Source: Fluviicola sp. XM-24bin1 (GTDB taxonomy: Bacteria > Bacteroidota > Bacteroidia > Flavobacteriales_D > Crocinitomicaceae). Taken from it: a stretch of 64,000 bases of DNA. The stretch lies in NCBI GenBank assembly GCA_003149635.1, contig QCWI01000001.1:185938-249937 (forward strand), read 5' to 3'. A program made the translations under genes and the position numbers. This document shows, one piece after another, positions 8,506-16,998 of this stretch (within the stretch, counting starts at the first letter, position 1; each line of letters starts with the position of its first letter). The notes below the pieces were generated by a model. It was given only the letters and a program-made list of their open reading frames with translations. It did no database searches and was not told the origin of the DNA.

Positions 8506-10065
8506 ATGAAAAGAAGAGACTTTGTAAGAAATTTAGCCGTTGCATCCGCTGGGGTGCCCATATTATTCAAAAGTGGAATTCAGATTCAATCGTTAGGACA
8601 GAAGATGTTCCAACCGGCGAGTATGGCGGACGATCGCGTGCTTGTAATTATTCGATTGAATGGAGGAAATGATGGATTATCCACCGTAATTCCTATTGAT
8701 CAGTACGATAACCTGGTAATTCAACGATCCAATGTATTGGTTCCGGAAACTAGTATTTTGAACATTACTCCTGAAGTAGGATTCCATCCAGTAATGACAG
8801 GAATGGAAACGATGTTCAATAATGGTAACCTTGGAATCATTCAGAATGTTGGATATCCGGATCAAAACCGATCGCATTTCCGATCGATGGACATTTGGAC
8901 GTCAGGTTTGATCGATTCTCCTGCCGATACCGGTTGGTTGGGTCGAAATTTTGACAATCATTATCCGAATTATCCAGACGCATATCCGAATGCTCAAAAC
9001 CCAGATCCATTTGCGATCAGTATGGGGTATGAGGTATCGGCAACGTGTCAGGGATTGATGGCGAACTTTAGTCACGCCGTAGTTGATCCAACGGATGTGT
9101 ATAACTTGAATACCAGTACATCGGTAAATGATGGAACGTACTACGGTTCACACATTGAATATTTGACAACACTAATCGCTCAGGCGAATGCATACGGTGC
9201 GCAAATTAACGCTGCTGCGAATGCAGGGAACTCAAACGCTGGTTTGTATGATATCGCCAACAATCCGTTAGCGGAGCAACTGCATCATGTTGCGAACATG
9301 ATTGATGGAGGATTGCAAACGAAAGTGTACGTCTTAAACATCAATGGATTTGATACGCACGCGGCTCAAGTAGATCAATTAGATCCACAGTTGGGAATGC
9401 ACGCTGATTTGATTTGGCGCTTGTCTGATGCGATTTCGTCGTTCCAACAGGATATTCAAACACTTGGACATGGAAGCCGCGTTGCCGGTATGACTTTCTC
9501 TGAGTTTGGTCGTCAGATTGCCTCCAATGCAAGTTTCGGTACGGATCACGGAGATGCGGCACCGCTATTCTTGTTCGGTGAATGTCTGGATTTCCAAATT
9601 ATGGGGCCTAATCCAGTTGTGAGCGATACGGTTGTGAATCAAGCCGGAGTTCCAATGCAAATTGATTTCCGCGACGTGTATGCTTCCGTATTGAAAGATT
9701 GGTTCGGAGTGGATACAACGGATATTCAAAGTTTGTTTGAGCATACGGTTACTTTCTATCCAGTTCTAGGCGCTTGTAATGTTGGAATTGACGAGGAGGA
9801 AGAAATTGCAAAAGATCAAGCGATTATTTATCCGAATCCAGCTGGAGCTGACGCTACGGTGCGTTTTGCATGTTCTGCTGAATGGGTGAAAGTTGAAGTC
9901 TACGATATGCAAAACCGTAAGGTGCTGGATGTATATGATGGGAACTTATCCCAGGGTCGACACGACATTCCAATGGTGACGGAAAATCTACCAGCTGGAA
10001 GTTATGTGGTATTGATTCGTAAAGAGTCTGGTACTGTGCATAGTACGTTAGTGCGCGTAGACTAG
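8506..10065 (+). CDS. DUF1501 protein with Tat-like signal and T9SS sorting domain
   Basis: The 519-residue DUF1501 protein belongs to an alkaline-phosphatase-like fold family. The N-terminus MKRRDFVRNLAVASAG has a twin-arginine motif typical of the family. The core shows VIIRLNGGNDGLSTV, NRSHFRSMDIWTSG, and the late TFSEFGRQIASNASFGTDHG motif with metal-type Asp/His. Residues from about 437 onward form a type A T9SS sorting domain (IIYPNPAGADATVRF ... AGSYVVLIRK). It forms a pair with the DUF1800 gene upstream, probably one operon. A twin-arginine signal combined with a T9SS tail is unusual because T9SS substrates normally enter by Sec. Confidence 0.88.
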   Translation: MKRRDFVRNLAVASAGVPILFKSGIQIQSLGQKMFQPASMADDRVLVIIRLNGGNDGLSTVIPIDQYDNLVIQRSNVLVPETSILNITPEVGFHPVMTGMETMFNNGNLGIIQNVGYPDQNRSHFRSMDIWTSGLIDSPADTGWLGRNFDNHYPNYPDAYPNAQNPDPFAISMGYEVSATCQGLMANFSHAVVDPTDVYNLNTSTSVNDGTYYGSHIEYLTTLIAQANAYGAQINAAANAGNSNAGLYDIANNPLAEQLHHVANMIDGGLQTKVYVLNINGFDTHAAQVDQLDPQLGMHADLIWRLSDAISSFQQDIQTLGHGSRVAGMTFSEFGRQIASNASFGTDHGDAAPLFLFGECLDFQIMGPNPVVSDTVVNQAGVPMQIDFRDVYASVLKDWFGVDTTDIQSLFEHTVTFYPVLGACNVGIDEEEEIAKDQAIIYPNPAGADATVRFACSAEWVKVEVYDMQNRKVLDVYDGNLSQGRHDIPMVTENLPAGSYVVLIRKESGTVHSTLVRVD

Positions 10066-10082
10066 AAAAATTTGGAGAAAAG

Positions 10083-10126
10083 TTTGTTCGACTGTAACAA
10101 AAATTGTAAATTTACGTTTATACAGT
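10083..10126 (+). promoter_or_regulatory. Promoter and palindromic operator of the Xre-RES module
   Basis: TTTG at 10083 and TAAATTTA at 10107 resemble the Bacteroidota -33/-7 elements (20-base spacer). A perfect 10-bp palindrome GTAAATTTAC (10106-10115) covers the -7 box, and a wider inverted repeat ACTGTA / TACAGT (10091-10096, 10121-10126) brackets it. An antitoxin dimer bound here would block transcription, as expected for autoregulated toxin-antitoxin operons. Binding itself is inferred. Confidence 0.55.
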
Positions 10127-10141
10127 AGTAAAAATACAATC

Positions 10142-10600
10142 ATGAGTAGCGCAGCCGAAAAGCTAAACCCATCTTCAGGATCAAGTTCAGAGAAATATTC
10201 ACCATTGTGGGTCGCTTATAATGTTAAAGATGCTCCGGGGTATCACCTGGAGCTCATTGACCGTATCCGTAACGGAGTTAAAAAGTCCGATTGGAAAGGC
10301 TTTATCACAAGCATAGGTGCTACTGAAAAAGAATTCGAGAATATTCTTCCCGTTTCTATTAGCAGTATGCAGAAGAAACAAGTCTACGGAAGAGAAACTT
10401 CAGAACGCATTTATGAGTTGGCCCGTTTGTTTGGGCTGGGTTACGAAGTCTTCGATTCCCAGATTGATTTCAAGCAGTGGCTCCTTACGCCTTCCAAAGC
10501 ATTGGGAGACAAAATTCCCTTTGATCTTCTTGACAGCAGTCTTGGGTTCGAAATGGTCAGTGATGCTATCAATAGAATTCGCTACAACGTTTACAGCTAA
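10142..10600 (+). CDS. Xre/MbcA/ParS-type antitoxin (DUF2384)
   Basis: The 152-residue protein is the antitoxin of a RES-type toxin-antitoxin pair. Residues 40-95 look like an Xre-like helix-turn-helix region (ISSMQKKQVYGRETSERIYELARLFGLG). The C-terminal part is the toxin-binding DUF2384 domain, with the characteristic WLLTPSKALGDKIPFDLLDSSLGFEMVSDAI pattern. Its stop overlaps the toxin start (TAATG), giving coupled translation. A palindromic operator lies 16-50 bases upstream, consistent with autoregulation. In known systems this protein masks the toxin active site. Confidence 0.9.
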   Translation: MSSAAEKLNPSSGSSSEKYSPLWVAYNVKDAPGYHLELIDRIRNGVKKSDWKGFITSIGATEKEFENILPVSISSMQKKQVYGRETSERIYELARLFGLGYEVFDSQIDFKQWLLTPSKALGDKIPFDLLDSSLGFEMVSDAINRIRYNVYS

Positions 10601-11061
10601 TGATTGTATATCGTATTGCGAACAATAAGTTCAAACATTTTACGCTTTCGGGCATTGGGTCTGAAAAATTTGGTGGACGATGGAATGAAATCGGTACGCG
10701 CGCTGTGTATTGCTCGGAGAATCGTGCATTGGCGCTGTTAGAGTATTACGTGCACTCGGATAACGTGGCTTTATTGCCAAAAGACATTTTGCTCGCTGTT
10801 ATCGAGATTCCTGATGATCTTCCCATCAAAACATTGGAGAAGCTGCCTGAGCGCTGGAAACAGTACCCATATTCAGCCAAGACGACCAAGGTATTTACCA
10901 ATTATGTTCAAAATGAAGATTTTTTCGCCTTGAAAGTGCCTTCAACTATCGTACCCATGGAGCATAATATCATTCTGAACCCTTTGTATTCAAGGTTTTC
11001 CGAAGTTAAAATCAAGGATTTCGTACAGGTCCCATTGGACTATCGATTGAAGAATCGATGA
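10600..11061 (+). CDS. RES domain toxin (NAD+-degrading)
   Basis: The 153-residue RES-domain protein is the toxin partner of the gene before it. Characterised RES toxins deplete cellular NAD+ by phosphorolysis or hydrolysis and so stop growth. The family pattern is seen at the N-terminus: an early arginine (MIVYRIAN), the GGRWNEIGTRAVYCSE motif (about residues 27-42) and the glutamate in LALLEYYVH. The length is typical. The translation start overlaps the antitoxin stop by one base. No mutation in the visible conserved residues suggests inactivation. Confidence 0.9.
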   Translation: MIVYRIANNKFKHFTLSGIGSEKFGGRWNEIGTRAVYCSENRALALLEYYVHSDNVALLPKDILLAVIEIPDDLPIKTLEKLPERWKQYPYSAKTTKVFTNYVQNEDFFALKVPSTIVPMEHNIILNPLYSRFSEVKIKDFVQVPLDYRLKNR

Positions 11062-11180
11062 TGCCACATCTGGCTCGTATCAATTAAATCATTAGTTTTA
11101 ACCATCTTTCGTGGTGCGGAATGCATATAAGCATCGCCCTTTCGAGCTAACAATTCCTAAGAGCTTTCTTTTTTCATTCG

Positions 11181-11222
11181 CTATCAAAGGATAGTACTTG
11201 TGGCATAGAACGGTTCTATGCC
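11181..11222 (+). promoter_or_regulatory. Paired hairpins in the cold-shock gene leader
   Basis: Two hairpins stand side by side 28-70 bases before the csp start: CTATC / GATAG with a 4-base loop (11181-11194), and a perfect 10-bp inverted repeat GGCATAGAAC / GTTCTATGCC separated by one base (11202-11222). Cold-shock mRNAs often have structured, temperature-sensing leaders; a riboregulator or a protein operator are both possible. Confidence 0.5.
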
Positions 11223-11250
11223 GGGTACGAACAATTTAATACAACACAAT

Positions 11251-11442
11251 ATGAAAACAGGATCAGTAAAATTCTTCAATACAGAGAAAGGATTTGGATT
11301 CATCGTTGATGCGGAGACAGGTAAAGATGTCTTTGTTCACAAAACAGGATTAATCGACAACATTCGTGAGGACGACAAAGTTGAGTACGAAGAAGAAGAT
11401 GGACCGAAAGGAACAAACGCAGTGAATGTAAAGCGCGTTTAG
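11251..11442 (+). CDS. Cold shock protein, CspA family
   Basis: The 63-residue single OB-fold nucleic-acid chaperone binds single-stranded RNA or DNA. RNP1 (KGFGFI) and RNP2 (VFVHKTG) motifs are intact. An in-frame ATG at 11218 would add eleven residues, but it lies inside the leader inverted repeat and the canonical N-terminus MKTGSVKFFN begins at 11251, so that start is chosen. A strong terminator follows 20 bases after the stop, making it a monocistronic unit with a long structured leader, which suggests post-transcriptional control. Confidence 0.93.
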   Translation: MKTGSVKFFNTEKGFGFIVDAETGKDVFVHKTGLIDNIREDDKVEYEEEDGPKGTNAVNVKRV

Positions 11443-11463
11443 TTAAATATATTCGCAAAAGAA

Positions 11464-11497
11464 AAGCCACCGCATCTCAATGATCGGTGGCTTTTTT
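11464..11497 (+). terminator. Intrinsic terminator after csp
   Basis: Perfect 9-bp stem AAGCCACCG / CGGTGGCTT with a 12-base loop, followed by a T run. A short T-rich flank on the other strand may let it also stop transcription from rseP. Confidence 0.88.
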
Positions 11498-11517
11498 AAT
11501 TCAATACGATTCAATCA

Positions 11518-13050
11518 CTAATTAAAGAAGTACCTGAATATATCGTTTCCGTTGGCATAAAGAACCAATCCAAGGATGATGATAATTCCGATGTATTGTG
11601 CAATCTCCAGTACTTTCTCCGGTGCTTCGCGACCAGTTACCATCTCATACAACAAGAACACTACGTGTCCACCATCCAATGCAGGAATAGGAAGAATGTT
11701 CATGAAGGCAAGAATGATAGAGATCAATGCCGTTCGTTCCCAGAATACCTGCCAATCCCAAGTTGGGGCAAACAAGTTTCCAATGGCTCCAAACCCTCCC
11801 AGGGAACTAGCCCCTTTCTCCGTAAAGATGAACTTCATTTGCGCCACGTAATCGTGGAGTGTCCAATATCCCTGCGAGATTCCGGCTCCAATACTTGATC
11901 CGAACGAGAAGTCTTCATGATAGATTGCGTCTTTGTCCGCCATCTTCATCTTTTTCTTCTCATTACGCCCGATTCCGAATGTCCCACCACTGGTTACGCG
12001 CGTTTTAAGATCCACCAATTCACCGCCTCTTTTCACGGTAATTGTTGTGTATTTCTTTTTGTTGTCAAGCAAAGCCACTTGCATTTCATCGTAGAAAGTT
12101 ACCTCCTCACCATTAACTGCAACAACTTTGTCTCCCGTGTGAACACCTGCGCTCAAAGCCGGTGCAGCCCACAATAACAATTCAAATTCTTTCGCATTCA
12201 GTGATACTGTTGACGTTTCACCATCTTTGATGAAGGTTACTTTGTGTCCTTTCTTTCTGAATTCCGGGTCTTTGACATCCAGATTGTTGATCTCTTTTCC
12301 GTCAATCTTTTTAATGACAGATCCTGCTGAAAACTTCTGGTTGTACACAGGTTGTGCGACGTTCAGGTTATCAATGCTCCAAATATATCCACGTAAGCTG
12401 AATACTCCAGCACCCCCTGTTTTCTTGAAGATTTCGTAGTCGATGTTCTCCGGGAGTTTGATTGTTTCAACACTACCATCCTGATGCTTCACCTTCAATT
12501 TACGACCTCCGCGAACCATGATTTGCTTGGTAACCTCCTGAGGCCCGTATACTTTTTCGCCATCAACGGCAATTACGTTGTCACCAGACTCAATTCCGAA
12601 TTTTTGCATGTACGGATGCACTGCCATCCCATGGTCCAGTTTGTTGACATCCACTTTATCCTGTCCCCAGGCAAAAAGGATACATACGTAGATCAACATT
12701 CCCAGGATCAGGTTTACAATAACTCCCCCTGTCATGATGATCAGTCGTTGCCATGCTGGTTTCGAGCGGAATTCCCACGGTTTTGGTGGTTGCTTCATCT
12801 GCTCTTTGTCCATGGACTCATCAATCATCCCGGAAATTTTCACGTATCCACCCAATGGAATCCACCCAATTCCCCATTCCGTTTCTCCGATTTTCTTCTT
12901 GAAAAGAGAGAACTTATAGTTGAAGAAAAGGTAGAACTTCTCGACGCGTGTTTTAAAGATTCGCGCCGGGATATAGTGACCGAATTCGTGTAATACAACC
13001 AAGATGGAAAGCGACAGAAGTAACTGTGCAGCTTTAATCCAAAATTCCAT
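11518..13050 (-). CDS. rseP: RIP metalloprotease RseP (site-2 protease)
   Basis: Intramembrane zinc protease (M50B) that cleaves membrane-bound anti-sigma factors and signal peptide remnants. The 510 residues hold the HEFGH zinc motif in the first helix (about residues 21-25), a second membrane helix near residue 105-130, and two PDZ-like regions (GDNVIAVDGEKVYGPQ and GDKVVAVNGEEVTFYDE). C-terminal helices carry NILPIPALDGGHVVFLLYE, supplying the third zinc ligand aspartate. The second PDZ is longer than in E. coli RseP, as usual in Bacteroidota. The ATG start is clear. The substrate anti-sigma factor is not in this window. Confidence 0.95.
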   Translation of the reverse strand: MEFWIKAAQLLLSLSILVVLHEFGHYIPARIFKTRVEKFYLFFNYKFSLFKKKIGETEWGIGWIPLGGYVKISGMIDESMDKEQMKQPPKPWEFRSKPAWQRLIIMTGGVIVNLILGMLIYVCILFAWGQDKVDVNKLDHGMAVHPYMQKFGIESGDNVIAVDGEKVYGPQEVTKQIMVRGGRKLKVKHQDGSVETIKLPENIDYEIFKKTGGAGVFSLRGYIWSIDNLNVAQPVYNQKFSAGSVIKKIDGKEINNLDVKDPEFRKKGHKVTFIKDGETSTVSLNAKEFELLLWAAPALSAGVHTGDKVVAVNGEEVTFYDEMQVALLDNKKKYTTITVKRGGELVDLKTRVTSGGTFGIGRNEKKKMKMADKDAIYHEDFSFGSSIGAGISQGYWTLHDYVAQMKFIFTEKGASSLGGFGAIGNLFAPTWDWQVFWERTALISIILAFMNILPIPALDGGHVVFLLYEMVTGREAPEKVLEIAQYIGIIIILGLVLYANGNDIFRYFFN

Positions 13051-13127
13051 AGACTATGAGATTAGGTTGCGAAGATAGTCATTTCATGCATCAAAAAACG
13101 TTAAATGATCAGCCCTTTGCTGAGTAA

Positions 13128-13487
13128 TCAACCCATTGATTTTTTAGATACGTATTCGTTCGCTTCCATGTAATCGATAATGGCCTCTTTGATGAGGTGT
13201 TGTTGCTCACGATCTTTTAACGGTGGTAATTTCTTGAGCAATTTAAAATGCGGCCAGTTTTCCTTATCTCTTCCTTCAAACTCGTAGTATCCATGGGGCT
13301 CAAGCAGTGTACAGATGGCCACATGAAGCAGGTCGGTTTTTTCACTTTTGCTAAAATCCTTGTATCCGATCCCTAATTCATTCACACCGATCAAAAACAG
13401 GATTGCCTGAACGTCCATTCCTCCTCCAAATTGCTCTTCGAGTTCTTTTAAGACCTCTTGAAAACGCAACTCCACATCAAAATCCAT
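13128..13487 (-). CDS. Conserved hypothetical protein
   Basis: The 119-residue soluble protein is predicted to be mainly helical. I do not recognise a named domain. Visible features are an acidic amphipathic N-terminus (LRFQEVLKELEEQF), a central LLHVAICTLLEPHGYYEFEGRD stretch and a basic C-terminus. It lies just upstream of rseP on the same strand with a 77-base gap, so co-transcription is plausible. An exact TAnnTTTG box lies 4 bases before its ATG, suggesting a leaderless mRNA. Confidence 0.65.
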   Translation of the reverse strand: MDFDVELRFQEVLKELEEQFGGGMDVQAILFLIGVNELGIGYKDFSKSEKTDLLHVAICTLLEPHGYYEFEGRDKENWPHFKLLKKLPPLKDREQQHLIKEAIIDYMEANEYVSKKSMG

Positions 13488-13491
13488 GAGA

Positions 13492-13499
13492 CAAAATTA
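13492..13499 (-). promoter_or_regulatory. Candidate -7 box, near-leaderless start
   Basis: On the minus strand TAATTTTG matches TAnnTTTG exactly, with its last base 4 bases before the ATG at 13487. A transcript would begin at or within a base of the start codon. Confidence 0.4.
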
Positions 13500-13637
13500 G
13501 AGAAAACTGACTAGACGAATTAGATGAATTAAACAAATTAGAAAATCTAATCTGTCCAATCAGTCTAAAAGTGTCTTATGGCCAACGTTCTTTCAAAATT
13601 TGTTTGCTAACTTCGGGACAAACAGAAAAGCGTAGAT

Positions 13638-14273
13638 ATGAAAAAGCAATTTTACCTATTGGGAGCACTTTGTTTGACTTTCGTTTTTGCATCATGTGGA
13701 GGCGGTGAAGGAGATGAAGCGGGAGAAGAAAAAACAGAAGAACAAAAGTGTTTTTACACGTTGAATCAAGAGTCGTATGAGCTAAAATTTGTTGCGTACA
13801 AAACCACTGAGAAGAAGCCTGTTGGAGGTTCATTTAATGAAGTTACTTGGACAGCAGGTGAATCAGAAAGAATGGAAGGTGCGATTACATCGATTGAATT
13901 CGAAATCAACACCAGCTCTGTTGAAACGAACGATGAAGGACGTAATTTAAAAATTGCAGAACATTTCTTCGGAACGATCAATACACCAACGATTTTCGGA
14001 AGTGTAAAATCTATAGATAAGGATGCCGGAAAAGCAATCGTAACTATCAAAATGAACGGAATTTCTTTCGATGTTGAAGGAGATTTCGCAATGAGTGAAG
14101 AAAACTTCGATTTCAAGGCGGACATTGATGTTCAGAAATGGAATGGAGTTATCGGAATTGACGCATTGAACGCGGTATGTGAAGATCTACACAAAGGAGA
14201 CGACGGTGTTTCTGTTCTTTGGCAAAATGTTGACATCGCATTCTCTGGAAGTTTGAACAAAGACTGCGAATAG
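13638..14273 (+). CDS. YceI-like lipoprotein
   Basis: The 211-residue protein has a lipoprotein signal (lipobox FASC, Cys20) followed by a GGGEGDEAGEE linker. The rest matches the YceI-type lipocalin-like beta barrel, which binds isoprenoid or other amphipathic lipids in studied homologues. Visible marks are YELKFVAYKTTEKKPVGGSFNEVTW, the paired-strand ITSIEFEINTSSVET, and the late FDFKADIDVQKWNGVIGIDAL region. It is followed after 8 bases by the CvpA-like gene and an outer-membrane candidate, probably an operon related to envelope function. Confidence 0.8.
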   Translation: MKKQFYLLGALCLTFVFASCGGGEGDEAGEEKTEEQKCFYTLNQESYELKFVAYKTTEKKPVGGSFNEVTWTAGESERMEGAITSIEFEINTSSVETNDEGRNLKIAEHFFGTINTPTIFGSVKSIDKDAGKAIVTIKMNGISFDVEGDFAMSEENFDFKADIDVQKWNGVIGIDALNAVCEDLHKGDDGVSVLWQNVDIAFSGSLNKDCE

Positions 14274-14281
14274 TATAGCGC

Positions 14282-14818
14282 GTGAACGTACTGGACATTG
14301 TATTCCTGATCTTAATTGGGTTGTCAGGGTGGAACGGTTTTAAGAAAGGTTTGGTCATTGAGATCTTCGGCTTTTTAGCGCTTTTCGTCGGTCTTTATGC
14401 TGGAATCCTCTTCTCTGACTGGTTAAGCCGCGTCATCATCGAAGATTTTGGATCGGATTCTAAGTACGTTCCAATCATTTCATTTGCCATCATATTTATT
14501 GCCGTTGGCGCCATGGTGTACTACGTCGGAAAGCTGGTAGAACGTGTCATTAAAGTGGTTCGCTTATCTCCCTTGAACAAGGCAGCCGGATTGTTTTTTG
14601 GCGTTTTGAAAATGGCTTTTTATTTGGGTGCCGGATTGATTTTAATGGAATCCTACGACGAGCGATCGGATATTCTCAGCGAAGAAACTAAGGCAGGGTC
14701 TTTGCTGTATCATCCCATGAAAGACATGACACGAACGTGTATCCCTGCATTCGACGAAAGTACTTTGGTGCTGAAAAACACGTTAAAAGTATTAGGAGAC
14801 AAATTACCTGAGAAATGA
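14282..14818 (+). CDS. CvpA family membrane protein
   Basis: The 178-residue protein has four predicted membrane helices at the N-terminal two thirds (about residues 4-25, 28-46, 63-82 and 103-121) and a soluble tail. The start NVLDIVFLILIGLSGWNGFKKGLVIEIFG is the CvpA family pattern. CvpA was named for colicin V production in E. coli and has been linked to envelope homeostasis; its exact molecular role is not settled. The start is GTG, 8 bases after the YceI gene. The TGA stop overlaps the next start by four bases (ATGA). Confidence 0.85.
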   Translation: MNVLDIVFLILIGLSGWNGFKKGLVIEIFGFLALFVGLYAGILFSDWLSRVIIEDFGSDSKYVPIISFAIIFIAVGAMVYYVGKLVERVIKVVRLSPLNKAAGLFFGVLKMAFYLGAGLILMESYDERSDILSEETKAGSLLYHPMKDMTRTCIPAFDESTLVLKNTLKVLGDKLPEK

Positions 14819-15333
14819 GAAATTGGCTGATCGCAACTTTTTTCTGTTTGCCGCTGTTGACTTTTGGTCAGCTGAACGAGTCGTATGGAATGCCTCAAAA
14901 GCGTTTGATCGACGCGAGCTTGAACGTGGTAAAAACAGGCCCGTATCTCGGATTGCAGCAGGGGAAATATTTGGTTTTGGAATTGGGCGCCGAACGTCAG
15001 TGGCGTAAAATTCAACTCTTGAAAGCCCAAACGCATGCTGTTCACATGGGATTCAATTACAATTTCCGATACAATGTTTTAGGATATGACGTAGGGTATT
15101 GGTACCGTCCTAGTCGACTAGGATTGACCTACGGCGGAAACCTATTTTTCCGTACAGATTTCAACAATCCGAAAGTAGGAATTGCCCCCGCGATTGGCTG
15201 GAAATTCTGGTGGTTGCATCTTCAAACCGGATATCATTTTATGCCACGCCCTAACGATTTCGAAACCAATACGTTCTTCATTTCACTGCGCTTCGGAATC
15301 ATCAATGATCGCGACTTCGAATTGAAACGCTAA
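14815..15333 (+). CDS. Secreted hypothetical protein, small outer-membrane barrel candidate
   Basis: The 172-residue protein has a Sec signal peptide (LIATFFCLPLLTFGQ, cleavage around residue 19). The mature part is rich in aromatic residues and alternating strands (HMGFNYNFRYNVLGYDVGYWYRP, LTYGGNLFFRTDF, TFFISLRFGI). This fits a small outer-membrane beta barrel ending in a C-terminal strand, but no specific family is recognised. It overlaps the CvpA gene by four bases and so is translationally coupled to it. Confidence 0.65.
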   Translation: MRNWLIATFFCLPLLTFGQLNESYGMPQKRLIDASLNVVKTGPYLGLQQGKYLVLELGAERQWRKIQLLKAQTHAVHMGFNYNFRYNVLGYDVGYWYRPSRLGLTYGGNLFFRTDFNNPKVGIAPAIGWKFWWLHLQTGYHFMPRPNDFETNTFFISLRFGIINDRDFELKR

Positions 15334-15410
15334 AAAAATCACGAATTTTCTTCTGAAATGCGCGTGTAAACTACGTTTATTGTCTATCTTCGCGGACTCA
15401 AACCTAAGTT

Positions 15411-16343
15411 ATGTCTGCAGGAGTGAAAATATTTGCCGGAAGCGGTACCCAAGATTTAGCCCAAAAAATTGCGGCTGCATACGGTACTGAATTGGGTAAA
15501 GTAAGTAAAACGGAATTCTCTGATGGTGAGTTTACTATCTCTTTCGAAGAGACGGTTCGCGGTCAGAAAGTATTCATCGTTCAATCGACTATTCCACCTG
15601 CTGACAATCTTCTGGAACTTTTGTTGATGGTAGATGCAGCACGTCGTGCATCGGCTTACAAAATCTGTGTGGTTGTTCCTTATTTCGGTTTTGCTCGTCA
15701 GGATCGTAAAGATAAACCGCGTGTTGCTATCGGTGCAAAATTGGTGGCCAACATGATGATGGCTGCCGGTGTGGATCGCATCATGACCATGGACTTGCAT
15801 GCAGATCAAATTCAAGGATTTTTCGAAGTTCCGGTAGATCACTTGTTCGGCTCTACGATTTTCAATGAGGAAATTGAGAAGATGAACAATGGTAACTTGA
15901 TCATGGCTGCGCCAGATGCAGGGGGAGCGAAACGAGCGAACTCATACGCAAAGCGTTTGGACGTAGGTTTGGCAATCTGTCATAAGCACCGTAAAAAGGC
16001 AAACGAAATTGCTGAAATGACGGTGATTGGAGACGTAGCAGGTAAAGACGTTGTGTTGGTTGACGACATGATTGATACTGCCGGAACGTTGACAACAGCT
16101 GCCGATCTCTTCATGGAGAAAGGTGCGAAAAGTGTTCGTGCATTCTGTACACACGCCGTTCTTTCGGGGCCAGCGTACGATCGCATCAACAACTCACGCA
16201 TCACAGAATTAATCGTAACGGATACGATTCCTTTGAAACAACAAAGCGATAAAATCCGAGTACTCTCCGTAGCAGATTTGTTCGGAGACGTGATTCATCG
16301 AGCGGTGAATGACGAATCAATAAGTTCACATTTTATAATCTAA
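15411..16343 (+). CDS. prs: Ribose-phosphate pyrophosphokinase
   Basis: Makes PRPP from ribose 5-phosphate and ATP, feeding purine, pyrimidine, histidine, tryptophan and NAD synthesis. The 310 residues are the family length. Visible are the FSDGEFTISF loop (about 37-46), DLHADQIQGFF (metal and ATP binding, about 128-138), and the PRPP-binding loop VVLVDDMIDTAGTLTTAA (about 211-228). The ATG at 15411 matches the typical N-terminus (KIFAGSGTQDLAQKIA). It is followed after 11 bases by the L25 gene, a pairing common in bacteria. Confidence 0.97.
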   Translation: MSAGVKIFAGSGTQDLAQKIAAAYGTELGKVSKTEFSDGEFTISFEETVRGQKVFIVQSTIPPADNLLELLLMVDAARRASAYKICVVVPYFGFARQDRKDKPRVAIGAKLVANMMMAAGVDRIMTMDLHADQIQGFFEVPVDHLFGSTIFNEEIEKMNNGNLIMAAPDAGGAKRANSYAKRLDVGLAICHKHRKKANEIAEMTVIGDVAGKDVVLVDDMIDTAGTLTTAADLFMEKGAKSVRAFCTHAVLSGPAYDRINNSRITELIVTDTIPLKQQSDKIRVLSVADLFGDVIHRAVNDESISSHFII

Positions 16344-16354
16344 ATAAATAAACA

Positions 16355-16975
16355 ATGAAAAAAGCGCAATTGAGCGGTTCGTTACGAGCGAACGTAGGGA
16401 AGAAGGACGCGAAGGCATTGAGAAATGCTGGGCAGGTTCCTTGTGTGCTTTACGGTCAAGGTGAGCAAACTCACTTTTCTGTAAGGTCAGTAGATGTAGA
16501 AAAGTTGATTTTCTCTCCAGATGTGTACCAAGTTGAATTGGACATCGATGGAACGAAGAAAGTTGCCATCATCCAAGATTTGGATATGCACCCAGTGAAA
16601 GATAAGCCAGTTCACATCGACTTCTTGGAGTTGAGTGATGATAAGCCGGTGAAGTTGCAATTGCCATTGCGCCATACAGGATCTCCAATTGGGGTAATGA
16701 ATGGTGGTAAATTGCGTCAGCCTTACCGTAAGCTTCGTGTAATTGGTCTTCCGGGAGCATTGCCAGAAGCAATTTCAGTAGAGATTGGAGAATTGCGTAT
16801 CGGTCAGTCGGTTCGTATCTCTGATTTGAACGTTGAAGGAGTAACTTTCCTTGAGCCTGCTAACGCTGTAATCCTTGCTGTGAAAATGGCTCGTGGTGCG
16901 GTTGCAGACGAAGAAGAAGAGGAAGAAGGAGCTGAAGGTGAAGAAGCACCAGCAGAAGGAGCTTCTGAAGAATAA
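16355..16975 (+). CDS. rplY: 50S ribosomal protein L25 / general stress protein Ctc
   Basis: 5S rRNA-binding ribosomal protein of the long Ctc form. The 206 residues comprise the L25 domain (ALRNAGQVPCVLYGQGEQ, residues 21-38), the DLDMHPVKDKPVHIDFLEL motif, and the C-terminal TL5-like domain, ending in a very acidic tail rich in Glu, Gly and Ala. The tail is low complexity and probably disordered. It is the last gene of the prs operon, ended by the shared CCCTGAC/GTCAGGG terminator. Confidence 0.95.
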   Translation: MKKAQLSGSLRANVGKKDAKALRNAGQVPCVLYGQGEQTHFSVRSVDVEKLIFSPDVYQVELDIDGTKKVAIIQDLDMHPVKDKPVHIDFLELSDDKPVKLQLPLRHTGSPIGVMNGGKLRQPYRKLRVIGLPGALPEAISVEIGELRIGQSVRISDLNVEGVTFLEPANAVILAVKMARGAVADEEEEEEGAEGEEAPAEGASEE

Positions 16976-16998
16976 GAAATAACTTACTCTACATAGAA

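Noticed and set aside
12484..12993. Open frame of 169 codons antisense to rseP
   Set aside because: Overlaps the conserved protease and PDZ coding region; composition not protein-like.
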